From positions 3,472,001 through 3,536,000 of the forward strand of contig NZ_CP119766.1 of assembly GCF_030378165.1 (NCBI RefSeq): 64,000 bases of DNA. Direction: 5' to 3'. The position numbers and the translations under genes were made by a program. The notes under the pieces were generated by a model. It saw only the letters and a list, made by a program, of their open reading frames with translations, ran no database searches and had not been told where the DNA came from. The stretch is from Flavobacterium panacagri (lineage in GTDB: Bacteria; Bacteroidota; Bacteroidia; Flavobacteriales; Flavobacteriaceae). Shown piece by piece: positions 53,381 through 61,233 of this stretch (position 1 is its first letter; each line of letters opens with the position of its first letter).

Positions 53381-54415
53381 ATGAAAACACACACAATAAA
53401 ACAATTCTTTTTTCTAGCGGTGATTTTTGCCAGCTTTTCAACGAAAGCACAACAGCCAGACCCGCCGGGACAGGTAAAAGGAAATGAAAAGCCAAAAAAT
53501 GAAGCCTATCTGTTTGCGCACATGACGCATAACGATTACGGAAGATTGTATTATTCCGTAAGTTTGGATGGATTACATTGGGAAAATCTAAATAATGGGA
53601 AACGCGTTTTTGAAGAATACAAAGGCCATCCTGACATCTGCAAAGGCGCAGATGGTAAGTATTACATCGCAGGAAATACAGGAGACGATGCCAAAAGCAT
53701 TAATATCTGGATTTCGGATGATTTGATTACCTGGAAAAAACATTCCGATTATACGCCCGATTTAAAAAGTACACCGGATTATTCAAACGCTTTACAGCGA
53801 ATTGGTGCTCCAAAATTATATTACGACAAAGATTCGCAAAAGTTTATCATGACCTGGCACACGCCACATTTGGAAGGAACAAAAGAAGATGGCGAGCGTT
53901 ATTGGGCAAGTCAGCGCACTTTGTATGTTTTGTCTAAAGATTTGAAAACTTTCGAGGGAACGCCAAAACGTTTATTCGATTGGGATATGGGAACTATTGA
54001 TGTTTTTATTCGTAAAGTCGGCGATTCCTACTACGCCGTGATTAAAGACGAAACGTATCCAACTTTGTATTGGACAACCGGAAAAACGATCCGAATTGCC
54101 AAATCAAAAAATCTTTTAGGCCCTTATTCTTTGCCCCAGCAATCTATCAGTCCAAACTTTAGAGAAGCGCCAATGCTGATTCCTTCTCCAGATGATAAAA
54201 TATGGTATATGTATTACGAACAATACCCAGGAGTTTCATATGGATTATCTATCACTGATAACCTAAACGGACCTTGGTTTCAAGCCTCGGGCTACACTTT
54301 TTTCTCGGATTGGGATAAATACAGTCTCCCAGAAAAAGTACGCCACGGCTGCATGATTACAATCTCTAAAAAAGAATACGACAGTTTGGTCAAGAAATTC
54401 GGGAAGAAGAATTAA
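53381..54415 (+). CDS. GH43-like beta-propeller glycoside hydrolase
   Basis: This 344-residue exported protein has a signal peptide ending STKAQQ. Five-bladed propeller segments follow: YYSVSLDGLHWENLNNGKRV, GHPDICKGADGKYYIAGNTG (first acidic residue), WISDDLITWKKHSDYTP, IGAPKLYYDKDSQKFIMTWH, and REAPMLIPSPDDKIWYMYYE (probable acid glutamate). The layout is like GH43/clan GH-F arabinosidases, but the usual motifs are less sharp than in the other two GH43 genes here, so the family call is tentative. Confidence 0.75.
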   Translation: MKTHTIKQFFFLAVIFASFSTKAQQPDPPGQVKGNEKPKNEAYLFAHMTHNDYGRLYYSVSLDGLHWENLNNGKRVFEEYKGHPDICKGADGKYYIAGNTGDDAKSINIWISDDLITWKKHSDYTPDLKSTPDYSNALQRIGAPKLYYDKDSQKFIMTWHTPHLEGTKEDGERYWASQRTLYVLSKDLKTFEGTPKRLFDWDMGTIDVFIRKVGDSYYAVIKDETYPTLYWTTGKTIRIAKSKNLLGPYSLPQQSISPNFREAPMLIPSPDDKIWYMYYEQYPGVSYGLSITDNLNGPWFQASGYTFFSDWDKYSLPEKVRHGCMITISKKEYDSLVKKFGKKN

Positions 54416-54541
54416 GATGGGAGTATTAAGGATTAAGGGATATGCTAAAAGTAAGTGAGGACTACTTAGAAAAAATCTTAATACTTAATACAATCTTGAT
54501 ACTCTCCAAAAATATGGTTAGTTAAGTTAGTTTAGTTCAGT

Positions 54542-54577
54542 AATTACCAGGCTTATGTGGAGATAAGTCTGGTAATT
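54542..54577 (+). terminator. Hairpin upstream of the GH2 gene
   Basis: AATTACCAGGCTTAT and ATAAGTCTGGTAATT pair with one mismatch around a short loop, then a TTTT run. It lies between the GH43-like and GH2 genes, so the operon may be attenuated or split here. Confidence 0.6.
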
Positions 54578-54643
54578 CAATTTTAGTTTAGAAAACACGA
54601 TGGCATTTTTTTAATTGAAAATTGCCTCAAATATATATACAGC

Positions 54644-56452
54644 ATGAAAAGAAAAAGTATCGTTTTTATCGCTTTATTATCTGTTTTGATGGTAAATGCG
54701 CAATGGAAACCTCAAGGCGACAAAATCAAGACCAAATGGGCAGAACAGGTGGATCCAAATAAAACATTGCCGGAATACCCCCGTCCGATTATGGAGCGTA
54801 GCCAATGGAAAAATCTGAATGGTTTATGGAATTACAGCATTCAAGAATTTGGAAAAGCCACGCCTTCAAAATATGATGGGCAAATTTTGGTTCCGTTTGC
54901 CACCGAATCAAGCTTGTCTGGAGTGATGAAAGAGGTGGGAGCTAAAAACGAACTTTGGTATGAAACCAATTTTTCAATTGAATCAGGATGGAATGGCAAA
55001 AACATTCTGTTGCATTTTGGTGCTGTAGATTGGAAAACAGAGGTTTTTGTGAATGATGTAAAAGTAGGATCGCATACGGGAGGTTATACGCCGTTTTCAT
55101 TTGATATTACGCCATTCATTCAAAAAGGAAAAAATCAAAAATTGGTTGTAAAAGTTTGGGATCCATCCAATGACGGACCACAGCCAAGAGGTAAGCAAGT
55201 TAAAAATCCAGAAGGAATCTGGTACACACCTGTTACTGGAATCTGGCAGACGGTTTGGATTGAACCGGTAAACGCTAAACACATTACAGCTTTAAAAACT
55301 ACTCCAAACATCGATCAAAACACCATCAGCATCAAAGCTGAGGTAAATGGATCAGAAAAGGGAGATGTGGTTGAAATAGCTGTTTTTGATAACGGAAAAG
55401 AAATCGCGAAAGAAAAAGCAGTAATTGGAGAAAGTAATGATATTGTCTTAAATTCTTCAAAATTATGGTCGCCAGAAAATCCGTTTTTGTATCAGACTAA
55501 AATTCGCTTAATCAGCAAAAATAAAGTGGTTGATGAGGTAAAGAGTTATTTTGCGATGCGTAAAATTTCTTCTAAAAGAGATGAAAACGGTATTTTGAGA
55601 ATGCAGCTAAACAACAAAGATTATTTTCAATACGGACCTTTAGACCAAGGCTGGTGGCCAGATGGATTGTACACTGCTCCAACTGACGAAGCTTTGAAAT
55701 ACGACATCATAAAAACAAAAGAATTAGGTTTTAATATGATTCGTAAACACGTAAAAGTAGAGCCGGAACGCTGGTATACGCATTGTGATCAGCTGGGAAT
55801 TCTGGTTTGGCAGGATATGCCAAGCGGGGACGAGCAGCCAATCTGGCAAAACAGAAAATATTTTGATGCAACAGAGTTGCAACGTTCTGCAAAGTCCGAA
55901 GAAATCTATAGAAAAGAATGGAGAGAGATTATGGATCATTTGTATTCTTATCCAAGTATTGTGGTTTGGGTTCCGTTTAACGAAGCCTGGGGACAATTTA
56001 AAACGGTTGAAATTACAGAATGGACAAAGAACCATGATTCAACCCGTTTGATTAATTCTGCTAGTGGAGGAAATCATTTTCAAACTGGCGATATTTTGGA
56101 TTTGCATAATTACCCAGGGCCAGAAATGTATTTGTATGATGCAAGAAGAGTTACAGTGCTGGGAGAATACGGCGGAATCGGTTTGCCTCTCGAAGGACAT
56201 CTTTGGAGAGCAAATGACAACTGGGGTTACATTAAATTTAAAAATGCAGGTGAAGTTACCACCGAATACATAAAGTACGCGGAAATGCTTCGAAAATACG
56301 TTAAAACGGGATTCTCTGCAGCGGTCTACACTCAAACAACCGATGTTGAAGGCGAAGTAAACGGTTTTATGACTTACGATCGAAAAGTTGACAAGATGGA
56401 TTTTAAGGCGGTTAATAAGATTAATACGGAGGTTATTAATGCTTTGAATTAG
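54644..56452 (+). CDS. GH2 family glycoside hydrolase
   Basis: This 602-residue exported enzyme has a signal peptide ending MVNAQ. A sugar-binding N-terminal domain (QWKNLNGLWNYSIQE, VFVNDVKVGSHTGGYTPFSF, EGIWYTPVTGIWQTVWIEPV) and an immunoglobulin-like middle domain precede the TIM barrel. The acid/base glutamate is in WVPFNEAWGQ (about residue 446) and the nucleophile in TVLGEYGG (about 513). It is shorter than LacZ-type enzymes, being complete at the TIM barrel without extra C-terminal domains. Likely activities are beta-galactosidase, beta-glucuronidase or an arabinopyranosidase-type; not decidable here. Confidence 0.92.
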   Translation: MKRKSIVFIALLSVLMVNAQWKPQGDKIKTKWAEQVDPNKTLPEYPRPIMERSQWKNLNGLWNYSIQEFGKATPSKYDGQILVPFATESSLSGVMKEVGAKNELWYETNFSIESGWNGKNILLHFGAVDWKTEVFVNDVKVGSHTGGYTPFSFDITPFIQKGKNQKLVVKVWDPSNDGPQPRGKQVKNPEGIWYTPVTGIWQTVWIEPVNAKHITALKTTPNIDQNTISIKAEVNGSEKGDVVEIAVFDNGKEIAKEKAVIGESNDIVLNSSKLWSPENPFLYQTKIRLISKNKVVDEVKSYFAMRKISSKRDENGILRMQLNNKDYFQYGPLDQGWWPDGLYTAPTDEALKYDIIKTKELGFNMIRKHVKVEPERWYTHCDQLGILVWQDMPSGDEQPIWQNRKYFDATELQRSAKSEEIYRKEWREIMDHLYSYPSIVVWVPFNEAWGQFKTVEITEWTKNHDSTRLINSASGGNHFQTGDILDLHNYPGPEMYLYDARRVTVLGEYGGIGLPLEGHLWRANDNWGYIKFKNAGEVTTEYIKYAEMLRKYVKTGFSAAVYTQTTDVEGEVNGFMTYDRKVDKMDFKAVNKINTEVINALN

Positions 56453-56460
56453 AAAATATT

Positions 56461-56652
56461 TTTTTAAACACATAGAAGCATAGACTTTTTTGATTGAAAG
56501 AGGAAGAAGAAGAAACTAGTTTCCACACATAGTTTACGCAGTTTGTCATTCCTCGCTCCTCGGAATGACAAAACTGGATGTATTCTATGTTTATTTAAAT
56601 TAAGTGAAACGCCTTTTTAAGACAAAGCAATACTATGTTTCTATGTGTTTAA
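56461..56652. repeat. CACATAG-type element with nested palindrome
   Basis: Left end TTTTTAAACACATAGAAGCA, right end CTATGTTTCTATGTGTTTAA, and the AAGTGAAACGCCTTTTTAAG segment before the right end. A nested hairpin, TTTGTCATTCC ... GGAATGACAAA (about 56546-56572), resembles the arms of the 11884-11987 element. It ends 30 nt before the following GH43 start. Confidence 0.75.
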
Positions 56653-56682
56653 AAAACCACGCCCAACAAAAAAAAATAAAAA

Positions 56683-57705
56683 ATGAAAAAATACCTATTT
56701 CTTTTCCTGTTCACGACAATAAGTTTTGCGCAGCAAAAAACATTCACAAACCCAATACTGCCGGCAGGAGCAGATCCTTACAGCACGTATTACAAAGGTT
56801 ATTATTACTATACCAACACCTTAGGAAATAAACTGGTTTTGTGGAAAACAAAAGACTTGTCGGATATTAAAAATGCTGAAAGTAAAGTAATCTGGACACC
56901 ACCTAAAAACACTAATTATTCGGCAGAAATCTGGGCTCCGGAGTTTCATATCATTAACGGGAAATGGTATTGTTATTTCGCTGCAGATAACGGCGATAAC
57001 AACAATCACAGAATGTATGTTTTGGAGAATAAATCCTCAGATCCGTTTAAAGGGAATTTTGAATTTAAAGGCAAAATCGCAGCTAAAACCGATAAGTGGG
57101 CAATTGACGGAAATGTGTTTGAACATAAAAAACAATTGTACATGATTTGGGCAGGCTGGGAAGGAGATACCAACGGTCAGCAGAATATTTATATCGCTAA
57201 AATGAAGAACCCTTTAGAAATTGATGGTGACAGGGTTATGATTGCTGCACCAACTTACGACTGGGAAATACATGGTGCCTTGCACGACGATGTGAATCCG
57301 CCACAGGTAAATGTGAATGAAGGGCCCCAGTTTTTGGAAAGAAACGGTAAAATTTTCATTGTGTTTTCGGCAAGCGGCTGCTGGACCGATTTCTATGCTT
57401 TGGGATTGTTGGCTTTTAATGGTGGAGATAATCTGCTTGATCCAAATGCTTGGAAAAAATCTCCTGAACCTATCTTCAAACAATCGGAAAAAAATAAAGT
57501 TTATGCGCCGGGGCATAATTCATTCTTTAAATCTCCAGACGGAAAGGAAGACTGGATTTTATACCACGCCAATTCCAATCCAGGAGAGGGATGTGGAAAT
57601 AAGAGATCGCCAAGGATGCAGAAAATAAGCTGGGATGCTAATGGATATCCAGTTTTAGGTGAGCCAGTGAGTGAAGAAACCAAGCTCGCAATTCCGTCAA
57701 AATAA
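56683..57705 (+). CDS. GH43 family glycoside hydrolase (arabinosidase/xylosidase type)
   Basis: This 340-residue exported propeller enzyme has a signal peptide ending SFAQ. It shows the GH43 triad motifs: PAGADPYSTYYKGYYYYTNT (base aspartate, about residue 28), KWAIDGNVFEHKKQLYMIW (pKa-modulating aspartate, about 146) and VNEGPQFLERNGKIFIVFSA (acid glutamate, about 212). The C-terminal NSFFKSPDGKEDWILYHANS is also typical. It probably removes arabinofuranose or xylose side chains. It is followed 24 nt later by the aldose epimerase gene. Confidence 0.93.
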   Translation: MKKYLFLFLFTTISFAQQKTFTNPILPAGADPYSTYYKGYYYYTNTLGNKLVLWKTKDLSDIKNAESKVIWTPPKNTNYSAEIWAPEFHIINGKWYCYFAADNGDNNNHRMYVLENKSSDPFKGNFEFKGKIAAKTDKWAIDGNVFEHKKQLYMIWAGWEGDTNGQQNIYIAKMKNPLEIDGDRVMIAAPTYDWEIHGALHDDVNPPQVNVNEGPQFLERNGKIFIVFSASGCWTDFYALGLLAFNGGDNLLDPNAWKKSPEPIFKQSEKNKVYAPGHNSFFKSPDGKEDWILYHANSNPGEGCGNKRSPRMQKISWDANGYPVLGEPVSEETKLAIPSK

Positions 57706-57729
57706 TAACAAAATTTTAAAATTTGATAA

Positions 57730-58911
57730 ATGAAAAATATTCAGATTACTGCGGTTTTAATATTGGCACTTTTGCAATTCAATTGTAAAGACAATAAAAA
57801 AGAAAATTCAGTTTCAAAAGACACCACTGAAATTGCTGCAGATTCGGTAAAAACAGTTTTAGAAACTAAAAAATTCGATACTATCATCGACGGTAAAAAA
57901 GTGGGTTTGTATTGGATTGAAAACAAAGGGATAAAAGCTGCGTTTACCAACTATGGCGGGCGATTAGTAGGTTTATGGGTTAATGATAAAAACGGAAAAC
58001 CAACTGATGTCGTGGTTGGAATGAACAGTGTAAAAGGCTTTAAAACTTCAACTGAGCCGTATTTTGGTGCTACAATTGGAAGAGTAGGCAACAGAGTTGC
58101 ATTAGGTAAATTTACACTGGAAGGAAAGCAATATCAAATTCCGTTAAACAACGGGAAAAATGCTTTACATGGTGGTGTCAAAGGCTTTCAGGATGTAGTC
58201 TGGAATGCCGAAAAGACAAACGAAAATACTTTGGTTTTTACCTATCTTTCGCCAGACGGTGAGCAAGGTTTTCCTGGGAATTTAAATGTAAAAGTAACTT
58301 ATACACTTACCGACGATAATGCCGTAAGAATGGAATATGAAGCGACAACGGATAAAACCACCATTGTCAACTTAACTAATCATGCCTTTTTTAATTTAAA
58401 CGGAGAAGGAAGCGGCACGATTTTAAATCACGAATTACAGATTTACGGAGATAAATTTACGCCAGTAGACGAAGGTTTGATTCCGACAGGAGAACTAAAA
58501 TCTGTGAAAAATACACCTTTTGATTTTACTTCAAAACATACCATTGGTGAAAGAATCGAAACCAAAGACGAACAATTGAAATTTGGGAAGGGTTACGATC
58601 ATAATTATGTTCTCAATACTGCTAAAAAAGATGGTTTTGTTCATGCAGCAACAATAAAAGGAGATATTTCATGTGTTACTTTAGATGTTTATACATAAGA
58701 AATTGGTTTACAGTTTTATAGCGGTAATTTTATGCAGGGTAAAAACACCTTTAAATCAGGTGCAAAAGACGATTTTAGGACTGCCTTTGCTCTTGAAACA
58801 CAACATTTTCCAGATGCTCCAAACCAGCCAAAATTTGCTCCAATAACGTTAAAAGCAGGAGAGAAGTATCATACAGCTTCTTTGTATCAATTTTCAGCTG
58901 AAAAGTTATAA
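57730..58911 (+). pseudogene. galM: Aldose 1-epimerase, interrupted by an in-frame TAA
   Basis: A 394-codon frame would encode a lipoprotein galactose mutarotase: lipobox LLQFNC, GATIGRVGNRVALGKF (about 117), NNGKNALHGGVKGFQDVVWN (active-site His, about 145), VNLTNHAFFNLNGEG (second His, about 219), KGYDHNYVLN (about 294). Codon 323 (58696-58698) is TAA, after CVTLDVYT. The same frame then continues with EIGLQFYSGNFMQGKNTFKS and ALETQHFPDAPNQPKFAP to a stop at 58909-58911. The catalytic base glutamate of the family is in ALETQHFPD, after the TAA, so a truncated product should be inactive. Readthrough, sequencing error and real decay are all possible. Confidence 0.85.
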
Positions 58912-59109
58912 GTTTTAAGTTAAAAAGTTACAAGTAGAGAACCGTTTTTTGTAGAAGATTTTAGCACTTCTTTTTTACAAAATTAAAATAGGTTTTTTGA
59001 GTAAAATAGCTATTTTTTGCCTGAATTTCTATTATAGAGGTTTTCTATAGTTTCTATTTAACTATTTGATATTTAGTTTTTAAATAAAGTTAATTAAATA
59101 AAAAGTTTA

Positions 59110-60096
59110 ATGATGATTATGAAAAAATATTTTAGCTTATTTGCACTATTTTGTGTCTTTTTTTGCTGTTCTCAAGAGAAAGAAACGGGCAAAAAAACGG
59201 CTCAAAAAGAATCTCCGATTTTGTTGGCTGATCCGACTATTTTTTTTGATAATGGAGTTTATTATTTGTATGGAACTACAACTGGAGAAACGCCGCTAAA
59301 TGGAGAAGGTTTTATGGTGTACACTTCAACCGATCTTAAAAAATGGAATGGCCCTGCTGGTGCAAAAAATGGTTTAGCGCTTAAAAAAGGAGATGCTTTT
59401 GGAACAAAAGGTTTTTGGGCACCGCAGGTTTTTAAACACGAAAACAAATTCTACATGATTTATACCGCTGATGAGAATATTGCCATCGCAAGCAGTGAAA
59501 ATCCAATCGGGCCATTTAAAAGCGATTCTAAGGCTCCAATGTTTAATTTGGGGAATCAGATCGATCCGTTTGTTTTTGTTGATGAAAACGGCGGAAAATA
59601 CCTTTATTATGTACGTTTGACCAATGGCAACCGAATTTTTGTTGCAGAATTGAAAGATGATCTTTCGGGAATCAAAGAAGAAACGCTGAAAGAATGTATT
59701 TCAGGAATTCTGCCATGGGAAAATACGCAGAATGTTTCTTGGCCAGTTACAGAAGGCCCAACAGTGCTAAAACATAACGATTTGTATTATATGATTTATT
59801 CTGCCAATGATTTTAGAAACCCAGATTATGCAGTAGGTTATGCAACGGCTAAAAGTCCTTACGGCCCTTGGGTGAAAGCAACAGATAGTCCAATCATTAG
59901 TAAGAAAGAAGTTGGAATTAATGGAGCTGGTCATGGTGATGTTTTTTATGATAAGAAAGGAAAAATGAAATATGTGCTGCATACTCATTTTAGCGATAGC
60001 GGTGTTTCGCCAAGGAAAGCAGGAATTATTGATATTGATTTTGAAGGAACTAAAATCAAAGCAAACGCTAAAAGTTTTGTTTTACTGAACGAATAA
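59110..60096 (+). CDS. GH43 family glycoside hydrolase, lipoprotein
   Basis: This 328-residue lipoprotein has lipobox CVFFCC followed by SQEKETG. Its GH43 motifs are LLADPTIFFDNGVYYLYGTT (base Asp, about residue 41), NQIDPFVFVDENGGKYLYYV (Asp, about 154) and WPVTEGPTVLKHNDLYYMIY (acid Glu, about 219). It is last in the utilisation locus. ATG codons at 59110, 59113 and 59119 are all possible; 59119 (MKKYFSLF) gives the most conventional signal peptide. A 198-nt gap after the epimerase reading frame may hold its own promoter. A strong terminator follows. Confidence 0.92.
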   Translation: MMIMKKYFSLFALFCVFFCCSQEKETGKKTAQKESPILLADPTIFFDNGVYYLYGTTTGETPLNGEGFMVYTSTDLKKWNGPAGAKNGLALKKGDAFGTKGFWAPQVFKHENKFYMIYTADENIAIASSENPIGPFKSDSKAPMFNLGNQIDPFVFVDENGGKYLYYVRLTNGNRIFVAELKDDLSGIKEETLKECISGILPWENTQNVSWPVTEGPTVLKHNDLYYMIYSANDFRNPDYAVGYATAKSPYGPWVKATDSPIISKKEVGINGAGHGDVFYDKKGKMKYVLHTHFSDSGVSPRKAGIIDIDFEGTKIKANAKSFVLLNE

Positions 60097-60127
60097 AAAG
60101 CTTTGTGATTTTAGAGTTAATAACGTG

Positions 60128-60156
60128 AAAAGAGATGCCAATAGCATCTCTTTTTT
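60128..60156 (+). terminator. Terminator at the end of the polysaccharide locus
   Basis: AAAAGAGATGC and GCATCTCTTTT pair around a 5-nt loop with six trailing T, 32 nt after the last GH43 stop. Confidence 0.88.
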
Positions 60157-60244
60157 AATGGAAATTGATAGTCATTCAGCAGAGATCGAATATTAGTATT
60201 GTCTATCTCGGCTCAGATTCGTACATTGTTCAAAAATAAAAATC

Positions 60245-60658
60245 ATGAGTCAGAAGATAGAAGATTTAATTCCGCACAGAGCCCCATTTTTGTTTGTGGA
60301 TGAAATTATCTCGTATACAACCGAAACAATCGTTGGTTTAAAGACCTTTACAGAAAAAGATGTTTGGCTTCAGGGCAGTTTTCCGGAATTAAGTTTTGTT
60401 CCAGGAACCATTTTAATTGAAGCTATGGCACAAGTCGGTGGCGCAGGAGTGAAGCTTTTGGGTGTTGCTGACGGCGTTTTTGGATTGGTAAGTTTAGACA
60501 ATGTAGAGTTTTTTGCTGGCGTAGAATTCAAAAAACTAGTAAAGTTTGTCGTGAAGAACATTCGCTTAAGCGAAAAAATTATCAAACAAGCTGGAGAAGC
60601 TTTTGTTGATGATAAATTGGTTTTAAAGGGCGAATGGCTGTGTGTTAAACTTCAATAA
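60245..60658 (+). CDS. FabZ-like hotdog protein lacking the catalytic histidine
   Basis: This 137-residue single-hotdog protein resembles beta-hydroxyacyl-ACP dehydratase FabZ: LIPHRAPFLFVDEIISY (about residues 8-24) and the central helix SFVPGTILIEAMAQVGGAGV (about 50-69), with the conserved glutamate. However, the active-site His of the usual GHFPxxPxxPG motif is Ser here (QGSFPELSFVPG, about 43-54). It may be a non-dehydratase thioester-binding protein or a diverged dehydratase. It is immediately followed (8 nt) by an MgtC-type gene. Confidence 0.82.
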   Translation: MSQKIEDLIPHRAPFLFVDEIISYTTETIVGLKTFTEKDVWLQGSFPELSFVPGTILIEAMAQVGGAGVKLLGVADGVFGLVSLDNVEFFAGVEFKKLVKFVVKNIRLSEKIIKQAGEAFVDDKLVLKGEWLCVKLQ

Positions 60659-60666
60659 GTAGAAAA

Positions 60667-61092
60667 TTGAGTACGATCGAATTCTTAACGCGTCTTGTAG
60701 TAGCAGCAATTGCAGGACTGATTATTGGTTTTGAAAGACAATGGCATCATAAAGAGACAGGATTAAAAACCAATACACTTGTGGCAATTGGTGCTGCAGC
60801 TTTTGTTTTGCTATCGATTAAAGTAGCAGAAACAGAAGCCAATATTGACGTAACCCGTATTACTGCCCAAGTAGTAATGGGAGTTGGGTTTTTAGGTGCT
60901 GGAGTTATCTTTCGCGAAGGCGATAATGTTCATGGATTAAATTCAGCAGCGACAATTTGGTGCAGTGCCGCGATTGGAAGTATTGCGGCTTCAGGTTATT
61001 TTCTCGAAGCTTTGCTGTGTACGCTTTTAGTAATTTTAATTAATACCGCTATTGAACCTATTGAGAAATGGCTGAAAAATAGAAAAGATTAA
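60667..61092 (+). CDS. MgtC/SapB family membrane protein
   Basis: This 141-residue protein has about four spans and the MgtC signature LVVAAIAGLIIGFERQWHHK (about 9-28), GLKTNTLVAIGAAAFVLLS, VVMGVGFLGAGVIF (about 69-82) and LNSAATIWCSAAIGSIA. MgtC proteins are linked to magnesium limitation and F-ATPase modulation in other bacteria. It starts with TTG at 60667 (TTG AGT ACG), the only start that gives the full first span. It is 8 nt downstream of the FabZ-like gene and likely co-transcribed. Confidence 0.9.
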   Translation: MSTIEFLTRLVVAAIAGLIIGFERQWHHKETGLKTNTLVAIGAAAFVLLSIKVAETEANIDVTRITAQVVMGVGFLGAGVIFREGDNVHGLNSAATIWCSAAIGSIAASGYFLEALLCTLLVILINTAIEPIEKWLKNRKD

Positions 61093-61183
61093 AATTTAAA
61101 TTGCTTCGCCCGTTCGCTATCGCTCGGGTCCAAATTCCAATTTGCTTCACTTGATTCAAATTCTAAAATATAAATCTCAAATC

Positions 61184-61199
61184 CTAAACGCACGTTTAG
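61184..61199. terminator. Possible bidirectional hairpin between convergent genes
   Basis: CTAAACGCACGTTTAG is a short palindrome in the AT-rich gap between the MgtC-type gene and the OmpA gene. It has no T-tract, so its role is uncertain. Confidence 0.35.
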
Positions 61200-61233
61200 A
61201 ATCTCAAATCTGAACTCTAAAAATTTAAAAAGT

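Noticed and set aside
56039..56473. 144-codon minus-strand frame antisense to the end of the GH2 gene
   Set aside because: It lies wholly opposite a strongly recognisable GH2 C-terminus and shows no family-like features.
56604..56831. Short plus-strand frame spanning the repeat and the start of the GH43 gene
   Set aside because: Its first half is the CACATAG element and its second half overlaps the GH43 signal peptide in another frame.
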